Shown here: positions 1-4,705 of the stretch, piece by piece
Layout of the letters: every line of letters starts with the position of its first letter
Numbering within the stretch: the first letter of the stretch is position 1
Assembly (NCBI GenBank): GCA_903921965.1
Contig: CAIXSE010000091.1
Coordinates: forward strand, 1-11,075
Direction of reading: 5' to 3'
Length of the DNA stretch: 11,075 bases
DNA from: an uncultured Thermoleophilia bacterium
Lineage (GTDB): Bacteria > Actinomycetota > Thermoleophilia > UBA2241
Translations under genes and position numbers: made by a program
Notes under the pieces: model-generated
Told to the model about the DNA's origin: nothing
Database searches by the model: none
The model's input: the letters and a program-made list of their open reading frames with translations, nothing else

Positions 1-494
1 AGGGCGTAGTCCTTGATGCGGATCTCGAAGCACTTGTCGAGGTCCTCGTAGCCGTTCGCCGCGAACGTGTTGGTCACGCCGGGGTCCATGCCGGTGCTCA
101 GGAGGGCGAGCTGCCCCTGCTTCGCGAACTCGGGAGCCAGCGTCATCTGGTCCAGGTAGGCCTCGTCGATGGTCTGCGTGCGCGTCTGGCCCTGCGCCAT
201 GTCCATGTAGGCGGCGCCGCACTGCAGGCAGGCGGTCATGATCGACTTGTTGAACTCGGGGATGACGGCGTTGACGACGAGTCTCGTGGCCTGCCCGGCG
301 CGCGCCACGGCGTCGGTGTCGGCGGCGTTCAGGAACATGGCGGTGGCCTTGCCGTTGCCGACCTGGGCGGCGACGAAGGCGGCACGCCGCTCGTCGTAGT
401 CGCCGACCACGATCTCGGTGACGGCAGGGTTGCGGCCGAGGTTCCAGGTGAGCACCTGTCCCTGCATGCCGGCGCCGACGATGAGGACCTTCAT
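1..494 (-). CDS. Saccharopine dehydrogenase family oxidoreductase (partial, 3' end beyond window)
   Basis: The first 164 residues are visible. They begin MKVLIVGAGMQGQ, a Rossmann nucleotide-binding loop (GxGxxG at residues 7-12), followed by a strand ending in D32 of the GDYDERR segment, as in NAD(P)-dependent saccharopine-dehydrogenase-like enzymes. Residues near 75-110 (VVNAVIPEFNKSI then CGAAYMDMAQ) and near 136-146 (STGMDPGVTN) match the conserved core of this family, which includes saccharopine, carboxynorspermidine and lysine dehydrogenases. ATG at 494 is preceded by a GGAG ribosome site about 10 bases upstream and by a good promoter at 534-562. It is a soluble, cytoplasmic reductase or dehydrogenase acting on an amino acid or polyamine derivative; substrate cannot be fixed from this fragment. 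A link to the lysine-degradation gene kdd at the other end of the window is possible but unproven. Confidence 0.85.
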   Translation of the reverse strand, partial: MKVLIVGAGMQGQVLTWNLGRNPAVTEIVVGDYDERRAAFVAAQVGNGKATAMFLNAADTDAVARAGQATRLVVNAVIPEFNKSIMTACLQCGAAYMDMAQGQTRTQTIDEAYLDQMTLAPEFAKQGQLALLSTGMDPGVTNTFAANGYEDLDKCFEIRIKDYA

Positions 495-533
495 GACTCC
501 ACTCCCTCCGAGAGGTGCTGGTGACTACCTTCG

Positions 534-562
534 GTTGTACCAGACGGGAGGGTGGTGTACAA
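534..562 (-). promoter_or_regulatory. Sigma70-type promoter of the saccharopine-dehydrogenase-family gene
   Basis: On the minus strand TTGTAC (557-562) and TACAAC (534-539) are separated by exactly 17 bases, a good match to the housekeeping -35/-10 pattern. The start codon at 494 lies about 40 bases downstream. The two hexamers are also inverted copies of each other. Confidence 0.55.
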
Positions 563-565
563 GCT

Positions 566-600
566 CCGGGGCGACGATTCTCGTGGAATCGCCGCCCCGG
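566..600 (-). terminator. Hairpin terminator after the zinc-ribbon gene
   Basis: A 15-base stem (566-580 with 586-600, one A-C mismatch at 574/592) encloses a 5-base loop. It begins about 29 bases after the stop codon of the gene at 629-1276 and precedes the promoter at 534-562, so it separates the two minus-strand genes. No U-tract follows, which is common in high-GC genomes. Confidence 0.6.
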
Positions 601-628
601 CAACGGGAACATCGTCGTTGTGCGCGGC

Positions 629-1276
629 TCAGCCGCCTGCTTTCGCACCGCAGTTGTTGCAGAACTTCGCCCCCGGCTGGAGCTTGGTCCCGCACTGCGT
701 GCAGTGCTGGCCGGTCTTGAGGTCCTGGCCGCACTGCGCGCAGAACTTCGCGTTGACCTCCTGCGGCGCCCCGCAGTTCGGGCACGAGGCCACGACGCCG
801 GCACGCCAGTCTTCGGCGGAGAGGTGCTTGTCCTCTTCGCTCATGCAGGCGTGCGCCCAGATCTCCTCCACCGACTTGCTCGCCTGCGCGGCCGCCATCT
901 CCACGCCCATGTCGGGGGCGCAGTCCTTGCACAGGCCCTTCTTCTCGTTCCAGCACTGCTGACGGCAGACCCAGGCGCTGCAGCGCGGGCACTGGATGAA
1001 CTTGGGCCGGATGTCCTCGACGGCCTGGCGGAAGGCCTTGTCGCCGGCCTTCTCCCAGGCGGCGGACTTCACCTTGTCGGCCGCCGCCGCGCCCTGGCTG
1101 AAGAAGCCGCCGAGGAAGCTGCCGGCCGTGTCCAGCACCGTCGCCGCCGTGGCGAGCTCGTAGGAGTCGAACTCGGTACGGTAGCCGTTGCGGCAGCGGT
1201 TGCACAGGAACTCGAACTGGAAGCCCTGCTCCGTGCTGAGGTCGGTGTAGTTGTTGGTGAACTCGAGCTCTGCCAT
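629..1276 (-). CDS. Multi-zinc-ribbon protein of unknown function
   Basis: A 215-residue soluble protein with 17 cysteines. An N-terminal CNRC pair (C25, C28) is followed by an Ala/Gly-rich helical stretch (about 40-75), a central six-Cys cluster (C96, C99, C104, C108, C116, C119), and a C-terminal double zinc ribbon: CPNCG/CAQCG (C165, C168, C179, C182) and CTQCG/CNNCG (C192, C195, C206, C209). The last block is the zinc-ribbon pattern often appended to bacterial scaffold or regulatory proteins, where it binds structural Zn and mediates contacts. No catalytic domain, signal peptide or membrane segment is evident. ATG at 1276 has a GGAGG site 6-7 bases upstream. A TACACT sequence at 1366-1371 on the same strand could be a -10 box, without a convincing -35. 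It is probably transcribed alone, with the hairpin at 566-600 as its end. Function is unknown. Confidence 0.85.
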   Translation of the reverse strand: MAELEFTNNYTDLSTEQGFQFEFLCNRCRNGYRTEFDSYELATAATVLDTAGSFLGGFFSQGAAAADKVKSAAWEKAGDKAFRQAVEDIRPKFIQCPRCSAWVCRQQCWNEKKGLCKDCAPDMGVEMAAAQASKSVEEIWAHACMSEEDKHLSAEDWRAGVVASCPNCGAPQEVNAKFCAQCGQDLKTGQHCTQCGTKLQPGAKFCNNCGAKAGG

Positions 1277-1499
1277 TGGGCGCCTCCGATCCGGGGCCTC
1301 GGCCCTCGTGCGCGTCGCGGTGGCTGCGCCGCAGGCGTGGTCGCGTGCGGCCGGACGTGCCCGCTAGTGTACGGCCACATGGGCGGACAGGCGAGAGCGT
1401 GAGGCGCAGTCAGGCCGAAGCGAGGGCGGCGCAGGCCTCGCAGGCGCGGGCGCTGAGCTCCCGGTCGCGCTCGGCGCTGCACGTCCTGCCGCCGGCGGG

Positions 1500-1967
1500 T
1501 TCCGCCTGGGGCCGGGTCTCACGCTGCTCGCACGCTCGGCGCGCCAGCCCGACATCGCGAGCATCTGCCGGCCGCTCATCCAGGAGCTCGTGAGCGACCT
1601 CCGTAAGATGGCGGACCTCTCGATCATCGCGCACGGCAAGGCCCTGCTCGCGTCCCTGGGCGAGGAGGAGCTCGCGCCGCTGCGCCAGCACCTCGTCCGC
1701 AAGCTCGAGACCATCCGCCGCACCGGGCCGGCCTTCGACCGGGAGGAGTGCCTGCCGGGCCTGAGCGCCGTGGCGACCGTCCTCCGCGGGCCGCTCGGGG
1801 AGACGGCGGCCGTCTCCCTGCCGGTCCCGACCGACAGGTTCGTCGCCAACGAGCAGCGGCTCGTCACGACGCTCGTGGAGCGGTGCCGGGCACTGCAGCG
1901 ACGCCTGCAGGAGCGGGTGTCCTGGGGCGTGCGCGCCTGCGACGGGAAGTGGAGTGGTGGAGCATAG
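1500..1967 (+). pseudogene. Decayed IclR-family transcriptional regulator (effector-domain remnant)
   Basis: The reading frame shows IclR landmarks in order: FRLGPGLTLLARSA (the linker after the HTH), then RPLIQEL, then HGKALLASLGEEEL, then a stretch ending in DREECLPGLSAVATVLRG and an IclR-like C-terminal helix. Compared with the usual family order, about 40-45 residues appear missing between RPLIQEL and HGKALLA and about 20 more after GEEEL. The winged HTH is not present in this frame, and no ATG/GTG/TTG start lies between the upstream stop at 1365-1367 and the linker. In the next frame, residues SRSALHVL around 1459-1482 faintly resemble an IclR recognition helix, suggesting a frameshift. 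The first in-frame start is GTG at 1590 with AGGAG close by, so a 125-residue fragment might still be made. Its last 13 bases lie inside the antisense tRNA gene. It was probably the regulator of the enolase-family operon downstream. Confidence 0.6.
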
Positions 1968-2030
1968 CGGAATCGAACCGCTGACCTCCTGGGTGCGATC
2001 CAGGCGCTCTCCCAGCTGAGCTAATGCCCC
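1955..2030 (-). tRNA. tRNA-Ala (anticodon CGC)
   Basis: Read on the minus strand this is a complete 76-base cloverleaf with encoded CCA. The acceptor stem GGGGCAT pairs with ATGCTCC and includes the G3-U70 wobble that identifies alanine tRNAs. The D-arm is GCTC/GAGC; the anticodon stem CCTGG/CCAGG encloses loop ATCGCAC, giving anticodon CGC; the T-arm is AGCGG-TTCGATT-CCGCT. The discriminator is A. The 3' end overlaps the last 13 bases of the IclR remnant on the opposite strand. Confidence 0.95.
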
Positions 2031-2062
2031 ACGCGGAGTCCCCGAACGTGTCGGGACTTCGT

Positions 2063-2091
2063 AGTATGCGGTATCGCCGCGCAGGCGGCAA
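2063..2091 (-). promoter_or_regulatory. Promoter of the tRNA-Ala gene
   Basis: On the minus strand TTGCCG (2086-2091) and CATACT (2063-2068) are 17 bases apart, a fair housekeeping-type promoter. The mature tRNA 5' end is at 2030, leaving a short leader of roughly 25 bases that contains a small imperfect inverted repeat (2037-2058). Confidence 0.5.
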
Positions 2092-2121
2092 GCTTGGCGA
2101 CGTGCGCGCGGCGCGGAACTC

Positions 2122-2151
2122 CTGTCACCACACGGTCCATTCCTGTACACT
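2122..2151 (+). promoter_or_regulatory. Possible promoter of the enolase-family operon
   Basis: CTGTCA (2122-2127; four of six matches to TTGACA) and TACACT (2146-2151) are 18 bases apart and point to the start codon at 2183. It lies divergent from the tRNA promoter. The call rests on sequence pattern alone. Confidence 0.35.
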
Positions 2152-2182
2152 ACCCGGGCTACACCGCCGACCGGGGTCGCGC

Positions 2183-3316
2183 ATGAGGATCACCGCCGTG
2201 CACGTCGACACGCTCCAGCTGGAGTACGGGGAGCCGTTCGTCATCGCTTCCTCGGCGCTGGCCGCCGGTCCGTGCGATCTGGTCCGCGTGGAGACCGACG
2301 AGGGCCTCGTCGGGTACGGTGAGGCCTGCGCCGCCTACGAGTTCACCGGCGACACTCTGTGGACGGTGCAAGACGTCATCGGCGAGTACCTCGGCCCTTC
2401 CGTCGTCGGGCGCGACCCCTTCGATGTCGAAGCTATCGCGCGTCACTGGGAGCGCGAGCTCTTCACGGTGGGCAACGAAGCAGCCCGTGCCGGCCTCGAG
2501 ATGGCCCTGTGGGACCTGCAGGGCAAGGCGCTGGGGCGGCCGCTCTACGACCTTCTCGGCGGCCGCTCACGAGACGGCCTCACGGAGGTCATCGCCTTCG
2601 GCTGGGACGAGCCCGAGAAGCTCGCGGCCGACACCCGTGCGTCGCAGGCGCTCGGCATCACTGTGTTCAAGATCAAGGTCGGCGACGCGCCGGAGCGCGA
2701 CGAGCAGCGCGTCGCCGCCGTCCGCCAGGCCGCGGGTCCCGCCGCGCACATCACCGTGGACGCCAACCAGGGCTGGTGGGACGCGAGGACGGCCGTGGCC
2801 GCCATCCGGCGGCTCGAGCCCTACGGCATCGAGTTCGCCGAGCAGCCGGTCCGCATGGGCGACCTGCAGGCGGCCCGGTACGTGCGCGAGCGCGTCGACG
2901 TGCCCATCGCCCTCGACGAGAGCGTCCGCGGCCCGCGCGAGGCGCTGGCCGCCGTCCAGGCCGGCGCCTGCGACATCATCGTCGTCAAGCTCATGAAGAC
3001 GGGCGGCATCCTGAACGCCCTCAAAGTGAACGCCATCGCCGAGGCCGCGGGCGTCACGGCGATGATCGGCAACATGGGCGAGAGCAGCATCGGACTGGCC
3101 GCGCACTTCCACCTCTACCAGGCGCTGGCCAACGCCACGCACGGCGACGCCGACCCGCCCTGGCGGTTCGACGGCCTCAAGCGCGACATCGCCCACGGGC
3201 TGCGCGCCGAGGTCCGTGACGGCGTTTCCACGGTGATCGTGCCGGACGCGCCTGGGCTCGGTGTCACGCTCGACGACGAGGCCGTCGCCGCGCAGCGCGT
3301 CGTGAGGCCGTGGTGA
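2183..3316 (+). CDS. Enolase-superfamily enzyme, muconate-lactonizing subgroup (cycloisomerase/racemase/epimerase-like)
   Basis: A 377-residue protein, the normal length for the family. The N-terminal capping domain (1-125) includes GLVGYGEA; the TIM barrel carries the full catalytic set of the muconate-lactonizing subgroup: KIK (K163, K165), metal ligands D193 (VDANQGW), E220 (FAEQP) and D245 (ALDES), and K269 (VVKLMKTGG). GNMGESSIGLAAHFHL near 297-311 is the typical strand-8 segment. Such enzymes abstract an alpha proton with Mg2+ stabilisation; members include muconate cycloisomerase, dipeptide epimerase, N-succinylamino acid racemase and o-succinylbenzoate synthase. The substrate cannot be chosen here: no menaquinone genes are nearby, and the DxD motif of classical dipeptide epimerases is not clearly present. 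I chose ATG 2183 (MRITAVHVDTL) because homologs begin this way; the frame stays open upstream but reads through the tRNA promoter. The 3' end overlaps the next gene, so the two are probably co-translated. Confidence 0.9.
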   Translation: MRITAVHVDTLQLEYGEPFVIASSALAAGPCDLVRVETDEGLVGYGEACAAYEFTGDTLWTVQDVIGEYLGPSVVGRDPFDVEAIARHWERELFTVGNEAARAGLEMALWDLQGKALGRPLYDLLGGRSRDGLTEVIAFGWDEPEKLAADTRASQALGITVFKIKVGDAPERDEQRVAAVRQAAGPAAHITVDANQGWWDARTAVAAIRRLEPYGIEFAEQPVRMGDLQAARYVRERVDVPIALDESVRGPREALAAVQAGACDIIVVKLMKTGGILNALKVNAIAEAAGVTAMIGNMGESSIGLAAHFHLYQALANATHGDADPPWRFDGLKRDIAHGLRAEVRDGVSTVIVPDAPGLGVTLDDEAVAAQRVVRPW

Positions 3317-4191
3317 CGGCCGTGGGCGTGCGGGAGGCCACGGCGCCGCTCACCCTTCTCGGCGCCGCCCGGGCGTCGCAGGACGACCTGCTCGGCGCCC
3401 GGTTCGCGGCCGTCGGTGTCCCGCTCGGCGGGTGCCCCGACGGCCCCGCGGCGGTACGTGTGGCGTCGGCGGCATACGCGCAGTGGCGCGAAGCTGCCGA
3501 GGCCGGGGCCGGGGTGCGCGTCGTCGACTACGGCGACGTGGCCGTCGACGACGCCGACCCCGCGGGCTCGTTCCTGCGCGTGCACGAGCGTCTCGCCGAC
3601 GTGCTGGCCGCCGGGGCGGCCCCCCTGGTGCTGGGCGGGTCCGCGCTGGTCACGGTCCCCGTGCTCCAGGTGCTCGCCGGCAAGCTCAGCGGCCGGCTCG
3701 GTGTCATCTCGTTCTCGCCGAGCCTCGACCTCGACCCGGCCGCCGGCGACCTGCGTGAGAACCGCTGGCGGCGGGCCCTCGAGCTCGGGGTGTGCGAGCC
3801 TCGCACCATGGTGCTCGTCGGGGACCGGGGTGGCCCGGCCGAGGCGGGCTCGAGGCACGAAGCTCGCTCGTCGGGCGTGCGCCGGTACTCGCTGGCCGAC
3901 ATCGCCGAGCTGGGCATCGTCACAGTCGCGCGCGAGGCGCTCGAGGCGGCCGGCTCCGGGACCGAGGCCGTGTACCTGTCGGTCGACCTCGCCGTGGTGG
4001 AGGGCGGCGGTGAGCCGGTCGGCCTGGGCGCATCGGAGCTGGCTGTCGCGCTCGGCGTCGCGGCGCGGGCCCACCTCGCGGCCGCCGATCTGTGCGGCGT
4101 CGACCGGGCCGCGGAATGCGGTCCTACGCCGGCGCTGGCGGCCCGTCTCGCGGCGGTCGTGGTCGCGGCGGCTGCGGGGGCCGAGCAATGA
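3313..4191 (+). CDS. Degenerate ureohydrolase (arginase/agmatinase-fold) protein, probably not a metal hydrolase
   Basis: The 292-residue product follows the arginase/agmatinase fold order: PLVLGGSALVTVP (105-116), LGVISFSPSLDLDP (129-142) and AVYLSVDLAVVE (219-230), followed by a GASEL segment in place of the usual GGLT-x-E. In active members these are GGDH, DAHxD and SxDxD, which bind two Mn ions. Here GGDH reads GGSA, DAHxD reads SPSLD, and DxD reads DLA. Only D139 and D225 remain, so four of six ligands are lost and hydrolysis of a guanidino substrate is unlikely. The frame is intact with normal codon use, so it looks maintained rather than decaying. GTG 3313 overlaps the upstream stop as GTGA and has TGAGG 5 bases before it; GTG 3310 is the alternative. 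It may be a partner or regulatory subunit of the enolase-family enzyme, which is inference. Confidence 0.75.
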   Translation: MTAVGVREATAPLTLLGAARASQDDLLGARFAAVGVPLGGCPDGPAAVRVASAAYAQWREAAEAGAGVRVVDYGDVAVDDADPAGSFLRVHERLADVLAAGAAPLVLGGSALVTVPVLQVLAGKLSGRLGVISFSPSLDLDPAAGDLRENRWRRALELGVCEPRTMVLVGDRGGPAEAGSRHEARSSGVRRYSLADIAELGIVTVAREALEAAGSGTEAVYLSVDLAVVEGGGEPVGLGASELAVALGVAARAHLAAADLCGVDRAAECGPTPALAARLAAVVVAAAAGAEQ

Positions 4192-4212
4192 GGAGGCGAG
4201 GTCCGCCTCCTC
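4190..4212 (+). terminator. Hairpin at the end of the enolase/ureohydrolase operon
   Basis: A perfect 9-base stem GAGGAGGCG/CGCCTCCTC with a 5-base loop begins within the stop codon of the ureohydrolase-like gene. No U-tract follows. The remaining bases to 4357 hold no recognisable gene. Confidence 0.5.
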
Positions 4213-4312
4213 GGTCGGGCGTCCCGCCGCGCCGCCCCGGCGGCGTGCGGCGGCGTCCCTTGGGTGTCTGGGTACGCAGCCCTAAACGCGCGTTCCATCG
4301 AGGGGGCGATGT

Positions 4313-4328
4313 AGTGTGACGAAACACT
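4313..4328. promoter_or_regulatory. Inverted repeat before the small gene, possible operator
   Basis: AGTGT-N6-ACACT, extendable by a T-G and a G-C pair to 4311-4330, lies 30 bases before the start of the small gene at 4358. TAGAGT at 4332-4337 might be a -10 box, but no matching -35 is seen. Function is a guess. Confidence 0.25.
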
Positions 4329-4357
4329 GCGTAGAGTAGCAATGCGGGAGGGGTGTC

Positions 4358-4531
4358 GTGACACGGGAAGAGAAAGAGCAGGCAGTGGATGCCGTGCTCG
4401 CGCGGTACGAACATCTCGGCGCCACACTGGTCGCCGATGACCAGACCCTGGTGCGCCTGTTGCAGACGCTCGAGCTCTCCAGCACCGACAGGGAGGTCGG
4501 CGAGTACCTGTGCTCCTTTCTCGTCGCCTGA
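4358..4531 (+). CDS. Small hypothetical protein, 57 residues
   Basis: GTG at 4358 is preceded by a strong purine-rich site, GGGAGGGG at 4346-4353, with a 4-base spacer. The product starts MTREEKEQAVDAVLARYEHL and ends with YLCSFLVA. It is acidic, apparently all-helical, with a single Cys near the C-terminus, and has no signal peptide or membrane segment. The two helices (about 2-20 and 28-40) and a short third (45-56) would suit a small partner or regulatory protein. It lies alone between the operon ending at 4191 and the convergent GAF-regulator gene. I do not recognise the family. Support comes from the ribosome site, the actinobacterial codon pattern and the position; a chance frame cannot be excluded. 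Confidence 0.55.
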   Translation: MTREEKEQAVDAVLARYEHLGATLVADDQTLVRLLQTLELSSTDREVGEYLCSFLVA

Positions 4532-4539
4532 ATAGGCGC

Positions 4540-4559
4540 GCCGCGGGGGGATCCGCGGC
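4540..4559 (+). terminator. Weak GC hairpin after the small gene
   Basis: GCCGCGG (4540-4546) pairs perfectly with CCGCGGC (4553-4559) around a 6-base loop, starting 9 bases after the stop of the small gene. The stem is short and there is no U-tract. Confidence 0.3.
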
Positions 4560-4579
4560 CGGCGGCGAGGGGCAGGCGG

Positions 4580-4629
4580 TCCCGGCGGGCCGGTTTCACG
4601 GACGCAGGTCCGGGACCGGCCGGCCGGGA
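4580..4629. terminator. Large inverted repeat between convergent genes
   Basis: A 15-base arm at 4580-4594 pairs with 4615-4629 with one mismatch, around a 20-base loop. It lies in the convergent gap between the small gene (ends 4531) and the GAF regulator (ends 4706) and could stop transcription from either side. Confidence 0.4.
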
Positions 4630-4641
4630 CTGTCGCGTTGA

Positions 4642-4672
4642 AGTGCCGGCCGCCGCGTCCCGGGCCGGCACT
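4642..4672 (-). terminator. Hairpin terminator of the GAF-regulator gene
   Basis: AGTGCCGGCC (4642-4651) and GGCCGGCACT (4663-4672) form a perfect 10-base stem with an 11-base loop. It starts about 34 bases past the stop codon of the minus-strand gene ending at 4706. Confidence 0.5.
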
Positions 4673-4705
4673 CGGAGGCCTCGCGGCGGGCGGCGCGGCC
4701 CCGTC

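Noticed and set aside
515..1402. Plus-strand open frame opposite the zinc-ribbon gene
   Set aside because: The minus-strand frame has ordered CxxC pairs and a ribosome site; this one is Leu/Ala/Arg-rich without a motif.
2037..2058. Inverted repeat between tRNA and its promoter as a riboswitch or T-box
   Set aside because: Short and imperfect, no conserved riboswitch or T-box sequence, and the downstream product is a tRNA.
2024..2182. N-terminal extension of the enolase-family gene
   Set aside because: The extension covers the tRNA promoter region and has no homology; homologs begin at MRITAV, codon 2183.
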